Shown piece by piece: positions 45,413-55,778 of a stretch of 64,000 nucleotides of DNA. This stretch comes from Selaginella moellendorffii (Eukaryota > Streptophyta > Lycopodiopsida > Selaginellales > Selaginellaceae): contig NW_003314429.1 in assembly GCF_000143415.4 (NCBI RefSeq), positions 1 through 64,000 of the forward strand, given 5' to 3'. Both the position numbers and the translations under genes were made by a program. Each line of letters begins with the position of its first letter. Within the stretch, counting starts at the first letter, position 1. The notes beneath the pieces were generated by a model that ran no database searches, was not told the origin of the DNA, and worked only from the letters and a program-made list of their open reading frames with translations.

Positions 45413-47611
45413 TCACTCCTGGATGATGTCCTCGATGCTCACGGGTGGAAGCGACGCAAACGATGGCCTGGGCTTAGCCTTGGGCAATGGCGGAAGCGTC
45501 ATCTCCCCGCACAGGATCTGGACTGCCTGCTTCATGCTGGGCCGAGAAGTTGGATCCGGGTGGCAGCAAAGCAATCCCACCTGGAGCAGTAGCAGCATCT
45601 CCACTTGCTCGAACTCGCCACCCAGCTTGGGATCCGCCGCTTGGAGGAGCTTCCCATTCCTGTGGAGTCCCCACGCCCAGTCCACCAACACTCTGGAGCT
45701 GCTCGACGATGATCCACTCGACTCCTCCGTCGCATTGTCTTCCTCCTCGGTTATCGGCCTTCGACCGCTGGCAACCTCGAGCGCCACGATTCCAAAGCTG
45801 AAGACGTCCGTCTTGTCCGTGGCCTTGCCGGTGTGGAGATACTCGGGTGCCAGGTAGCCGACGGTCCCGGCGGTGATGGTCGTCTCGGGGCTACTGTCGT
45901 GCTCCATCAACCTCGCCAGGCCGAAGTCCCCCAGCCGGGCATTCAAGTTGGCGTCGAGCATGATGTTGCTGGCTTTCACGTCCCGGTGCACGACTTGCTG
46001 CTCCCACTCGCTGTGAAGATAGGCCAGCGCGCTGCCAATCCCGACCACCACCTTAAAGCGCACGCTCCACTTCAAAGCACTGCTCGAGGCGCTCTTGTCG
46101 AAGAGGAGCTTGTCCAGGCTTCCATTGGGCATGAAGTCGTAGACGAGGAGGAGCTCGTTCTTCTCGCGGCACCAGCCTTGGAGCTGGACAAGGTTGCGGT
46201 GGCGGAGACAGCCGATGATGGAGAGCTCCGACATAAACTCCTCGCGGCCGTGCTTGCTCCCGCGGTTGGCTCTCTTCACCGCCACCTCCACCTCGACTAT
46301 CTCATCGCTCGTCGGTGCCTCGCTCTTCATGTCCACTGGTAGCAACCGGAGGCGACCCTTGTAGACCGTCCCAAACGCACCGTACCCGAGCACCTGGCTG
46401 AATCCTTTGGTGGCGCAGCTCAGCTCCTTGAACGTGAATCTCCTCGGCCCGCTGTGCAAGTTCGACGATATCCTGCTGATCATCTTCTTGCTGTTCAAGT
46501 CGTCCGAGGATGAAGATCTTTCCTTCCCACGCCTGAAACAACAGAGACTCCCAAGGCACGAGCAGAGTTTGGACGGCTTGCTGCCACCACCCAAGTCGAG
46601 ATCGTGGCGATTCGTCCGCGTCGCCCTGCTGCTGCAAGTCAGCCACAAGATCATGCTCACTATCACTGCTCCAGCTATGGCGGACGCCGTCGACACTGCC
46701 AGGAACCTGGTTGTGGCAGCCATGCAAAGCTTGCGAGCGCATCTCGTCGAAGTCTCCCGCTCCGGTTGATTTCCCTGGCCAAGATCCGGAGGAGCAGCAG
46801 CCGCCACTGCCGCAGCTGGAGGTCGAGCATCATCCAGATGTTCGAGGCCAGAGCTAGAGAATTGCCACGAGTGGAGCGAGTGGAGCTCGATGTTTCCTCC
46901 GGTGGCGGCCGAGAATCCAACGAACATGTACTCGTCCAGGACAGCGTACAGGTTGACGCTGAGTGACAAGAGCCGCTTCTGCGGCATTTGCTCCGCGTTG
47001 TAGCTCAAGCTCACCTCCATCTCCTGGCGGCCGCTGTCGTACTGGATCCACGCCGTGATGGGTCGCCCGCTCTTGAGCTCCACTCGCTCCGACCCGGCGT
47101 CCGCGAACTCGAGCGACACCATGCTATCCACATCCACGCCGACGTGGTTGTCGTTTGGATCCATGAACTCCACGTTGAGGAAGGTGTCGAATTCCACGGC
47201 GAGGCTGTGCTGCGTGGTGGGCGGCGGCGGCCTCCCTGCCGGTGCCGAGGCCGAGAGGAATCCCAGCCATCCTCCGGGGCCGCCCTGGGTGGTGTTGCTG
47301 GGAGCGAAGATGAAGGCGAGGCCATCGCCAAAGTGGACAGCGTCGGTGTTGGTGATGGAGAAGGTGAAGGAGGTGTTGAAGGAGGCGGTGGCGTTGCTCG
47401 CCCGGTCCACCAGCCTGATGGGCGATGGGAAGAGCGCTCTCCCGGAGCTCAGGCCCCCGCTGCTGTCCTTGGTCAGCTCGATGCTCCCGTTGCGCAGGAA
47501 CGCATCGCCCAGCAGCGACATGCTCCCCTGCTGGAACTCTTGCAGCAAGATGTCCGCCGATTCCACCATCACCAGCGCCATCATCAGCAGCAGCCCATTA
47601 CATCTCCTCAT
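45413..47611 (-). CDS. L-type lectin-domain receptor kinase, intronless, 732 aa
   Basis: Plasma-membrane receptor-like kinase. Signal peptide 'MRRCNGLLLMMALVMVESA'; legume-lectin beta-sandwich to about residue 255 with 'SFNTSFTFSITNTDAVHFGD', 'GLAFIFAPSN', 'LAVEFDTFLNVEFMDPNDNH' (metal-binding Asp/Asn region) and 'NLYAVLDEYMFVGFSAATGG'; Pro/Ala-rich stalk; TM helix near 305-328 ('STASAIAGAVIVSMILWL'); Ser/Thr kinase with Gly loop 'GYGAFGTVYKG', lysine 'VEVAVKRAN', 'VVHRDVKASNIMLD', 'LGDFGLARL', 'GTVGYLAPEYL' and 'TDVFSFGIVALEVASG'. All catalytic residues are present. The full-length single exon is usual for this family. The ligand is unknown. Confidence 0.95.
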   Translation of the reverse strand: MRRCNGLLLMMALVMVESADILLQEFQQGSMSLLGDAFLRNGSIELTKDSSGGLSSGRALFPSPIRLVDRASNATASFNTSFTFSITNTDAVHFGDGLAFIFAPSNTTQGGPGGWLGFLSASAPAGRPPPPTTQHSLAVEFDTFLNVEFMDPNDNHVGVDVDSMVSLEFADAGSERVELKSGRPITAWIQYDSGRQEMEVSLSYNAEQMPQKRLLSLSVNLYAVLDEYMFVGFSAATGGNIELHSLHSWQFSSSGLEHLDDARPPAAAVAAAAPPDLGQGNQPERETSTRCARKLCMAATTRFLAVSTASAIAGAVIVSMILWLTCSSRATRTNRHDLDLGGGSKPSKLCSCLGSLCCFRRGKERSSSSDDLNSKKMISRISSNLHSGPRRFTFKELSCATKGFSQVLGYGAFGTVYKGRLRLLPVDMKSEAPTSDEIVEVEVAVKRANRGSKHGREEFMSELSIIGCLRHRNLVQLQGWCREKNELLLVYDFMPNGSLDKLLFDKSASSSALKWSVRFKVVVGIGSALAYLHSEWEQQVVHRDVKASNIMLDANLNARLGDFGLARLMEHDSSPETTITAGTVGYLAPEYLHTGKATDKTDVFSFGIVALEVASGRRPITEEEDNATEESSGSSSSSSRVLVDWAWGLHRNGKLLQAADPKLGGEFEQVEMLLLLQVGLLCCHPDPTSRPSMKQAVQILCGEMTLPPLPKAKPRPSFASLPPVSIEDIIQE

Positions 47612-47913
47612 TGCTGTCGATCCAACTATAAACTGTGAGCTACTTCAAGCTCGCGATTCTCCACGAACCAATACTACCATAGCCATAGCTTGAAGGAAGC
47701 TACAGTGGTTTGGAGGATTGGATACTGCGAAGCTGGAGAGAGAGTATACAACGGTCACATTTGACCAAAGCTAGCCATGCTAGAGATAGAGGGCATAATC
47801 AATTCTATTCAAAGCGAGACGAGCACTTTCGCTCAAACCAAACGTTGCACGGCACGGCCGCATGCGCTGCTGCTTCTACTTTTGATCGATCCATCCCTGT
47901 ACAGTCGTTTCGT
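47612..47913. other. 302-bp gap between two minus-strand genes
   Basis: Should contain the lectin kinase promoter and the 3' end of the PPR transcript. No further gene seen. Confidence 0.5.
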
Positions 47914-49215
47914 TTAGTGCTGCAAATAGTTGGCCAGCAGCACATAAGTTCCATCTTTGTGGGGATCCAGCTCCAAAACTCCTCGGGCTGCTCGAGCACC
48001 GTGTTCCTCCTTGCCAGTTTTACCACTCCCTAGCAAGCTCGTCCAGTCCTGCGCATCCGGTGCAAACGGCATGTTTGTGACGAGCTCCCCGGCGTCGTCC
48101 AAGTACCCCCCGCGGCTCAAGAGATCGAGCATGAGCGAGTAGTGCTGCTTTCGGGGTGCCACATTGTAGTCGGGAGCCATGGAGAAGAAGTGGGAGCAGC
48201 CCGAGCGGACGCTCCCGGCGTGGTTGCACGCCAAGAGCACGCACACAAAGGCAACGTCGTCGGGCATGGTGGTCATCTTCATGCTGCTGAAGAGCTCCAG
48301 AGCGTCGGTCCATTGGCCGGTGTGAGCGTAAGCACAGAGCATCACAGTCCACGACACGACACTCAGTTCTGGCATCGCGAGGAACACCCGAGTGGCAGCG
48401 TCAATATGCCCGTCTTGGGCATAGCCACCAGCAATGCAGTTCCACGACACGCTGCTGCGCTCCTCCATGCCGAAGAAAACTTGACTCGCCTCGTCCATAT
48501 GCCCTCTCTGTGTGTACGCCGAGAGAATTGCATTGTAGGAAACCACGTCCCTCTCTGGCATCGCATCAAACACCTGCCGTGCATCCTCTACATGCCCGTT
48601 TTGGGCATACGCACACAGCATCGCGGTCCACGAAACTATGCTTCTCTCCTTCATGCAGTCGAAAATATCGCGAGCATCCGGCACAAGCTGGGCTTCCGCA
48701 TACGCGTCTAGCATGGGCGTCCAGGAGCAGAGATCCCATTCGGGCATTGAATCAAACACGAGCTTTGCCTCGTCAAGATCCCCGTCTCGGGCAAATGCAG
48801 AGAGGATTGCATTCCAGGTGATCATGTTCCTCTCCGGCATCGCGTCGAACACCACCTTGGCCTCGTCCGTGAGGTTGTGGTGTAAGAAAGCACTCAGCAT
48901 TGCATTCCAGGAAACCAAATTCCACTCTTTCATGCTATCAAACACGCGCTTGGCTTCCTCCAGATGCCCAGTGCGGGCATATGCAGTGATCATCCGGACC
49001 CACGAGTACAAGTCCTTGTGCACGATCGAATCGAAAACACGGCGTGCGTGCTGCGCGCTGCCACATCTCCCGTACAGCTCCAGCAGCCTGTTGCTCGCGA
49101 ACGCGTCGGTCCCGCCGCCGAAAATGTTCTGGGCGCGATGCTCCAGCTTCCTGGCGGCGGGCAAAGAATTACAAGAGGCAATGAGGTGGAGGCACTCGTT
49201 TCTATCCAGCGGCAT
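47914..49215 (-). CDS. Pentatricopeptide repeat protein, about 433 aa, intronless
   Basis: Tandem S-type 31-aa PPR motifs throughout: 'KDLYSWVRMITAYARTGHLE', 'WNLVSWNAMLSAFLHHNLTD', 'RNMITWNAILSAFARDGDLD', 'RDVVSYNAILSAYTQRGHMD', then 'DDVAFVCVLLACNHAGSV', 'PRKQHYSLMLDLLSRGGYLD', an E1-type 'MPFAPDAQDWTSLLGSG' and the end 'LDPHKDGTYVLLANYLQH'. There is no DYW domain. The true ATG is at 49,215 (MPLDRNECLHL); upstream in-frame codons lack ATG. Only 24 bp separate it from the ATG of the divergent methyltransferase-like gene. Confidence 0.92.
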   Translation of the reverse strand: MPLDRNECLHLIASCNSLPAARKLEHRAQNIFGGGTDAFASNRLLELYGRCGSAQHARRVFDSIVHKDLYSWVRMITAYARTGHLEEAKRVFDSMKEWNLVSWNAMLSAFLHHNLTDEAKVVFDAMPERNMITWNAILSAFARDGDLDEAKLVFDSMPEWDLCSWTPMLDAYAEAQLVPDARDIFDCMKERSIVSWTAMLCAYAQNGHVEDARQVFDAMPERDVVSYNAILSAYTQRGHMDEASQVFFGMEERSSVSWNCIAGGYAQDGHIDAATRVFLAMPELSVVSWTVMLCAYAHTGQWTDALELFSSMKMTTMPDDVAFVCVLLACNHAGSVRSGCSHFFSMAPDYNVAPRKQHYSLMLDLLSRGGYLDDAGELVTNMPFAPDAQDWTSLLGSGKTGKEEHGARAARGVLELDPHKDGTYVLLANYLQH

Positions 49216-49239
49216 TCTAGCGGGCAAGAAACCCTAGCA
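49216..49239. promoter_or_regulatory. 24-bp gap between divergent start codons, with AAACCCTAG motif
   Basis: The gap contains AGAAACCCTAGC, one base different from the telo-box AAACCCTAA. The 5' UTRs and core promoters of the two genes must overlap each other or lie inside the opposite coding region. Confidence 0.5.
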
Positions 49240-50311
49240 ATGGCGGTGGGACTGGGATCTGGGGCGAGCGTCGCCATCCACCTCTCAGGTTCTATGAGAT
49301 CTCCGAGCTAGCTAGCAGGGATTGGATTCTTTCTCTTTCCAGTTCCCAGGAGAAAGTTCTTTCACACGCGCGCTTCGCAATGGGGGTACCACGAAGTGTC
49401 CACCAAGTTTGTGGATGATACCATTTGTGAGCTGCTCGCTACAAGCGAGGCCAGGGCAAGCCAGGTGAGATCCTTCCTCTCAATGCTCTTTCTCACGAGA
49501 GCTTGAATCTACTCAAGGTGGTGCTATGCTCGACAATGGATCAACCAAAGCTCCATCGCTTGGCGACATGGAGCGCTCTTGCTCCTCTTGTCATCTTCGA
49601 TGTCTCTCCTTCGACTTCCAAGCATGGTAATCTCCAGTTCTTTTCTATCGAACTTAAGTTTTTCTTTGGAACGTAGATGTGCCTTCAAGGAAGAACAAGA
49701 ACTTCGTGCTCCGGCATGTAACTTGCGATTCACTCCACGAAGATTGGACTCCAGCGCTCGTTGAAGCTGGATATAGGGGAGATCGGCCCAGCATTTGGGC
49801 TTTACAGGTTTGATACTTCGCGAAGATATGGATCCATTACTTGTGTGATTTCTTTCTTCCTGTATCTAGTCCAGGGCCTGGATTTATGTTCGAACGATCT
49901 ACTTGGGGGCGTGAGCACACATGCCATGAAAGGTTCGTACATCATAGGCGATGTCCTCCGTGGAGCACTGCTACAAAACTTTCCTTCTGCTGTGAGTGTT
50001 TTCATTCCTCTTCGAACTTTCCATCGTTTAAAAGGTTTTCTAGGCAGGCAAAAGCCGAGAAAGTGTTGCTGCAACGGAAGTTACTCGGCTATGGTCTTGA
50101 AACCGAGGTGGCCCACACTTTATCTTGCGGAGGGGATGACTACGTGTTTTTCGTCTCTAAGCAATTGCGTTTATCAGTCGAACAGGTGCCTCTCTTTCTC
50201 GTGTTCTTGCCAGCGCGGATTTACCTCTGTTGCTCGTCACAGGTGTGCTACGGTCTCAAAGAGATTGAGATGGCCGAAGAAGTGGAAGAAGATGGTTTTG
50301 AAGACTGGTAG
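49240..50311 (+). CDS. Leucine carboxyl methyltransferase-like (PPM/LCMT family) protein
   Basis: Seven exons in phase from ATG 49240 (MAVGLGSGASVAIHLS) to TAG 50311. 'VPRRKFFHTRASQWGYHEVS' and 'TKFVDDTICELL' match the start of the plant LCMT-like fold. 'HEDWTPALVEAGYRGDRPSI' with 'WALQ', 'VSTHAMKGSYIIGDV', 'KLLGYGLETEVAHTLSCGGD', 'DYVFFVSKQLRLS' and an acidic tail ('EMAEEVEEDGFEDW') match later parts. The glycine-rich SAM-binding motif, normally like VLLGAGxDxRAxRL, reads 'VVLCSTMDQPKLHRL', so the cofactor loop looks eroded. It may be non-catalytic or have shifted function. The target is unknown. Confidence 0.65.
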
Positions 50312-50454
50312 CACGGCAAAATCCAGGAGAATGTGATTGCTAGCGATTGATGGATCAGGTATCTCTTTGTCGTGCTCTTGTGTGAGGTGTGTTAAGGTCT
50401 CGAAGATGGCCGAAGTGGACTTACACGCATGATATATAGACTGGAAGTTACAGG

Positions 50455-51473
50455 CTACTTGGATTTACAGACATCCAAAAGGCAAGTCCCCTTGCCCACT
50501 CCAGCGTTGGCTCTCCTGAACTCTGCCGCTATTTTGCTTGCATCTTTAGGAGTTCCTCGCGCGATGACATTGTCAAAGATCCTGGAGATTGTCATGGGTG
50601 ACAGGCTGAAGCGGCTGTTGTAGTACGAGTTGAGCAGCGCAGCCACCGTCTCGGAGAGCAAGCCATTGTAGGTGGTGGCATAGTGCTGGTCGGCTATGCC
50701 ATTCAAGCTCGAGTTCTTCACCAGCGCTTCCAAGGCGGTGATGTTACCATACTTGTTTCTGGCTCGGGGGCCAAGCAGCTTAGCGATGCTTTCGTCCGGA
50801 GTGACAAACTTCCAGTGGCAGCTATACACTGGATTCATCCAGTGGCTACAAACACAGGAATCCTCAAAGTCAGGCCAAGGGAAAGTCTGCTTGATATCAC
50901 ACTTACTCTGCTCGGCAGTAAGACGATGGCTGCTGCTGTGCCGGAGCTTTTGGAACGACGATTGGATCCAGCTTGGGCCTCGAGACTGGACAGATTGCGA
51001 GAGGCTTGACAGGCGTGAAGTAGAGCGGCTTGACGGTGTAGAAGGCATTGTCCAGGATCTTCCATTCCAGGCGCAGTGACTGCTGTGCGTTGGCCACCAC
51101 ATTGCACTGCTTCAAGGGGCTCCACATGAGCCGAGACGTGCAGTGCTGGAGGTCGTGCTCTCCAGGGAAGTTGGCGACGAAAGCACCCAAGAAGTTGGAC
51201 ATGGCTGGAACCGCCATTGCCATCCCCTGCCTGTTTCGGCAGTGGACGAGCACTTTGGCACCTGTGTGTGGTGATGCGAGCGGGAGATTACACTCGACGA
51301 GTTTCTCAAGCGAAGATCTTACCGCGGATTGGAATTCCCCACATACTGGGCCTCCCGTGCAGGCACTGGTCGCAGAAGACATTCCCAGAGACGATGGAAT
51401 CGCCACGAACGAGAGCAGCCGCGAAGGCAGCGATCGCGAGGAGAAGAAGAACGCCACACTTGTGGTGGTCCAT
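50455..51473 (-). CDS. Secreted Ole e 1-domain protein with an extra C-terminal helical domain
   Basis: Three exons: 51473-51323, 51261-50907 and 50845-50455. Signal peptide 'KCGVLLLLAIAAFAAALVRG'. Pollen Ole e 1/extensin-like domain: 'DSIVSGNVFCDQCLHGRPSM', 'AKVLVHC', 'LGAFVANFPGEHDLQHCTSR', 'CNVVANAQQSLRLEWKILDN', 'AFYTVKPLYFTPVKPLAICP', with paired cysteines as in the family. A Pro/Gln linker leads to a second domain: 'WMNPVYSCHWKF', 'NITALEALVKNSS', 'HYATTYNGLLSETVAALLNS', 'AAEFRRANAGVGKGTC'. This second module also appears in other plant secreted proteins as far as I recall, but I cannot name it. A cell-wall role is inferred. A fragment of the gene recurs at 54.7-55.0 kb. Confidence 0.75.
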
Positions 51474-52021
51474 TTGGAGCTGGAAAACCGAGGATTGCGA
51501 GCGCGGAGATGGAAGCAGCGGTGGGGTGTTGGGTGGATGCAGCAGATCGTTTCAGAGAAAGCTCACATTCTCCTTTTGCTAAAGCTCTTGCAGGGACTGA
51601 GACATACAAACCACCACCTTTTTCTTTTTTGAACAGCAAGCGCTGGCTGTTCGTAGGCGCACAAAACCGCGAACATTTGCAACTTTTGATTTGGCTCTTT
51701 GGATTAATGGAATTTGGCTACACCACCCCGCAATAATACATTCTCAGCAGAAAGTTCAAACAGAGTTTCAATCACTCGAAATGAAACTTACTTTGCAAGC
51801 TTAATTTTTTTTTTTTCTGCGAGAATCTGTGTGCTACCTTTAGAAACAATAGTTAATTAGTTAATCTGGAAATAAAATAAAGGTCCTGATCTTAAAGGAA
51901 ACCCACTACAATTTTCGAATCTACAACTTTAAGTCTGGCTATAGTGCTCGACAGGAGAAGGAATCCGAGATCTATTCGATACATAAACGTTCAGAGAGCA
52001 AAGAAATCTTTACTCATTTTC
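51474..52021. other. Divergent intergenic region upstream of the first SDE3 gene
   Basis: Holds promoters for the Ole e 1 gene (minus) and the helicase (plus). AT-rich, with a T-run near 51,808-51,820. No gene recognised. Confidence 0.5.
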
Positions 52022-54652
52022 ATGGCCAAGGCGAAGCTCGCGGTAGTGCCGGCGGGGGAGAGCGGCATTTTCATCACGCAACCCTTCCCATGCGATGACA
52101 ATGGTGAGCCCAAGAGCGTCATGGTCGGCCACTCGAGCAGCGCCAACTTCGCGGTGATCAACGGTAGCGACGATGGGGTCGTGTTGCGGGCGGTGCGCAT
52201 CGCGGCATCGGGCACGCTCAGAGGCTTCCGCGGCCTCGCGCTCACCGGCTCCGAGGAGATAGCATCGTCTTCCTCGAGCAGCAGGAGCTTGGACTTCGTC
52301 CGATCCATTCGGCTACAGCCCGAGAGCCATGTCTCCTTCACCATCACCTTCTCTCCCGGCCAAGTTGGCTACTACCCGGCCAGGATCCTGTGCGACTTGC
52401 AACCGGCGTGGAGAGTCGTGCAGCACATCCAGGCCACCGGAGACGATGAAGTTTCCAAGGATTCGTGGCCGACGGCTCCATATTGCAAGCGCAAGCCCAA
52501 GAAGATGCCTCGATCTCGCAACATTGTTCCTGGCGTCTCACCACCGGCACCCAAGTTTGAGCTTGTTCTCCCACAATTTTGGATGCCTGCTGGTGTGAGG
52601 AGGGACTTCCAAAAGAAGACCACCCCACGGGTATTCAACGACGGCCTCTCGCCTGCGACTTACGCCCGCTACTTCGCGGCGCTTCTCTATGAAGAAGAGT
52701 ACCAAATGGAGGTAATCTTATGGTTTGATCTTGATGATCACACCAGCTTGGTTTGTTTTCGCACAGTTTGATATCCGAGCCTATGACATGGAAAACGTGG
52801 TGATGAGGCAAGACTCCGGGTTCCTCATTTTGAAAGTGCTTGGCCTTGCCGAGAGACGACCTTCCGTGCTCTACAGGGATCGAATTTACTTGATGCCTCC
52901 CGGTACGCAAGACAAGGAATACGAGGTAAGTACATATGTGTACTTGTTATGATCTAGTTGTGGATGTTGCTTTGTTGAAGGGATATGTACACCGAGTTAA
53001 TGCAGAGGAAGTTTTCCTCAAGTTTGCCAACGATTTCCACCGGGTGTTCATCCAGGGCACCCGTTTTGACGTTCGGTTTTCCTTCTCCAGGACGAACTTG
53101 AAGCGATGCCACCATGCAGTTGCCAGCATCTCGCCCCAGCTTTGCAACATGTTCGTGTTTCCAAACCCGACCATCTCGCCCCCGCCACCACCACCACCAC
53201 CGCTGAGGTTTCGTCCCATAAGCCATGGTTCGCTCAACGAAGAACAGATGTCCGCGGTGCAAGAGATCGTCGCAAAGAGAGGTGCTCCGCCATATATCAT
53301 CTTCGGTCCACCCGGAACTGGGAAAACTGTGACGGTTGTCGAGGCCATCTTGCAAGTCCGTCGCCACAACAAGGACGCGGTCATCTTGGCCTGTGCTCCC
53401 TCCAACAATGCCTCGGACCTCTTGCTCGAGCGCCTGGCCAAGTTCGTGGAGAACCGACACATGCTCCGTCTCAATGCTTTCACGCGCTCACGCGCCGACA
53501 TCCCTGACAAAGTGAAGGAATTCTCCAACGGTGATGGTAGCCCGTTTGCCAATTGCCCGAGTCGAGAGGAGCTCATGTCTTTCAAAATCATCGTCACGAC
53601 ATGTATGAGCGCCGGAATGCTCCACTCTCGGGGTGTTCCCGCCGGTCACTTTTCTCACATCTTTCTGGACGAATCCGGCCAGCCAACCGAGCCCGAGGCG
53701 ATGGTGGCGGCCATCAACTTTGCGGCCCCAAGCACCGTGCTTGTTCTTGCGGGGGATCATCAGCAGCTCGGCCCCGTGATCCGGTCGTCGCGGGCGGACA
53801 AGTTCGGCCTCAGCAAGTCATTCCTGGAGCGTCTCATATCCTCGCCACCTTACACCCCTCCCTTCAAGAAGGAAATGGTGACGAAGCTTGTGAGAAACTA
53901 TCGCTCGCATCCCAGCATCTTGGATCTGCCTTCGAGGCTCTTTTATCAGGGTGAACTGGTTCCTTGCGCTGGAGAGTTCTCGCGCTCCTTGTGCGAGTGG
54001 GGTTGGCTTCCAAACAAGAAATTCCCAATCCTCTTCATTGGGGTGGAAGGCAAAGACTTGCGGGAGGGCAATAGTCCGTCGTGGTTCAATGCAGCAGAAG
54101 TGAGCAAAGTGATGGAGGTGGTGAAAAGCCTGAGGGATATGAGGAGAAACAAGCCCTTGCCAACGGAGATCGGGATCATCACACCATACCGCAAGCAGGT
54201 CCAGAAGATCAAAGGCTTCTTATCGAAAGAGAGGCTCGCAGAGATCAAAGTTGGAAGCGTGGAGGAGTTCCAGGGCCAGGAGAAGCGTGCCATCATCGTG
54301 AGCACCGTCCGCTCGTCACTGGAGTTCCTGGGGCACGACAAGAAGTTCAACCTGGGATTCTTGTTCAATCCCAAGCGCTTCAATGTGGCCATCACTCGCC
54401 CGCAAGCGCTGCTCGTCGTCGTGGGCAACCCGGGCATCCTCTCCAAGGTGCGTGTTTGATCCCAAAACATGATTTTTCTAACGTATGCTTTGGCAGAACG
54501 AGCATTGGAACAAGTTCATGCGCTATTGCATCCGGAATGGATCCTACACTGGCTGCCGGATTCCAGCAACCGACGCTCCTGACAATACTCCTGACTACCT
54601 GGAGATCAGCGATGATGAAGCCAAGGACCAGCCATGGCGCGAAGCAGTCTAA
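52022..54652 (+). CDS. SDE3/MOV10-like RNA helicase, copy 1
   Basis: UPF1-like SF1 helicase related to plant SDE3, which acts in RNA silencing and antiviral defence. Exons 52022-52711, 52767-52925, 52981-54447 and 54497-54652; 823 aa. The N-terminal beta-rich part contains 'FDIRAYDMENVVMRQ' and 'LGLAERRPSVLYRDRIY'. The helicase core has Walker A GPPGTGKT (about residues 392-399), 'ACAPSNNASDLLLERL' (Ia), 'IFLDESGQPTEPEA' (motif II), 'VLAGDHQQLGPVI' (III), 'LVRNYRSHPSILDLPS' (IV), 'IGIITPYRKQ', 'VGSVEEFQGQEKRAIIVSTV' (V) and 'RFNVAITRPQALLVVVGNP' (VI). Motif II reads DESGQ where SDE3 has DEAGQ. A Pro run (about nine) precedes the core. The C-terminal SDE3 repeat tail is absent. Full length and intact; paired with the copy at 55.78 kb. 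Confidence 0.93.
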
Positions 54653-54719
54653 TTCTGAGATCCTTGGCCATGAAATAATCAGCAGCAAATGCCGAACTGG
54701 CATGTTTGCATAAAGATTG

Positions 54720-55015
54720 TTCTTAGTTTTTGTGGCGAGTTGAACAGCCACCGTCTTGGAGAGCAATCCATTGTCGGCGATGGCATAGTTCTCGTCAACT
54801 ATTGCCATTCAAGCTCGAGCTCTTCACCAGCGCTTCCAGGCTCTGGGACGAAGCAGCTTAGCGATGGGAGTGATGAACTTATACAATGGATTCATCCAGT
54901 GGCAATGTACAGACACACAAATCCCCGAGATCAGGCCAAGGAAAAGGGCCTCCAGACTGGACAGATCGCCAGGGGCTTGACAGGCGTGAAGTGGTGATCT
55001 GGAGCTGGAAACCCG
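54720..55015 (-). pseudogene. Fragment of the Ole e 1-type gene carried by tandem duplication
   Basis: Corresponds to parts of 50,640-51,030, with gaps: GCATAGT..TGGTC.GCTAT.CCATTC, AAGCTCGAG.TCTTCACCAGCGCTTCCA, CAGCTTAGCGATG, GATTCATCCAGTGGC and CCTCCAGACTGGACAGAT. Frame lost and domain incomplete. Confidence 0.85.
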
Positions 55016-55019
55016 AGGA

Positions 55020-55778
55020 TTTCCCTATAGAACGCAAGGGCGTTCTATAGAGACTTACCGCCTTTTTCTTTTTTAAACAGCGGGCGCGGTTCGAATCTCT
55101 TCGCCAGCTATTTTAGGGTTTAAAGAACCGATATAAATCTCGTAGCCGACCTTCGATCTCAATTGATTTAGGTTTTGTAGGGGCCTCCCTGCCACGGTCC
55201 TTGTAGCGCGAGCTATGGCTTGGATCGCTAGGGTTGGCCTAGAACGTCCTTTCGCCCTCTTGATAGGAAGCCAGGAGCATTCCAAATCGTATGCTTTTCG
55301 GTGCCATAGCGGTGATTACAGTCCCTTGTGTGTGCTCTGCGATGTCAAATACCCGATAGGAAGTGCCGTCTGACGCATCTCTTGTGCGTTTGATCACAAA
55401 AGGGTCTCTGAGAGCTAGCGAAGAGTTCGGCCGCGCGAGGATGATAACAAGGTGAATTGGACTAGAGTCTCTGATGGCTTGCTCCTTGGCGAGCTTGGCT
55501 GATTATTCCTCCCTTGGCTGTCTGAGCGCGTTAGAGATTTTAGGGCGAAGAATCGAACACGGGACGCCAAGAAATCCGGAATCGAACCAAAATCTATGCT
55601 AGTCCCTTTGGGCGAAGAATCGAACACGCGACGTTAGCAAATCCAGGATCGAATAAACGTTGATTGGGATTCGAAACTTTTGAATTAAAACTAAAGAACG
55701 ATGAAATAAATGCGCCACAATTTCTAAATTGTGAGGTACGAAATTTGTACGGTGGCCGTATGCTTTAGGCATTGTCAT
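55020..55778. other. Spacer upstream of SDE3 copy 2, with tRNA-like B-box scraps
   Basis: On the minus strand GGTTCGATTCC (about 55,585) fits a Pol III B-box, and two near-identical blocks (GGGCGAAGAATCGAACACG at about 55,544 and 55,611) flank it. No A-box or full cloverleaf is seen, so a degraded SINE is possible. A TTAGGGTTT telo-box-like sequence occurs near 55,114. Confidence 0.3.

Noticed and set aside
45413-47693. Long plus-strand frames opposite the lectin receptor kinase
   Set aside because: Shadow frames of a GC-rich coding region; low-complexity composition and no domains.
55540-55640. Possible tRNA gene (GGTTCGATTCC on the minus strand)
   Set aside because: No A-box, anticodon arm or acceptor stem p airing could be found; at most a SINE scrap.
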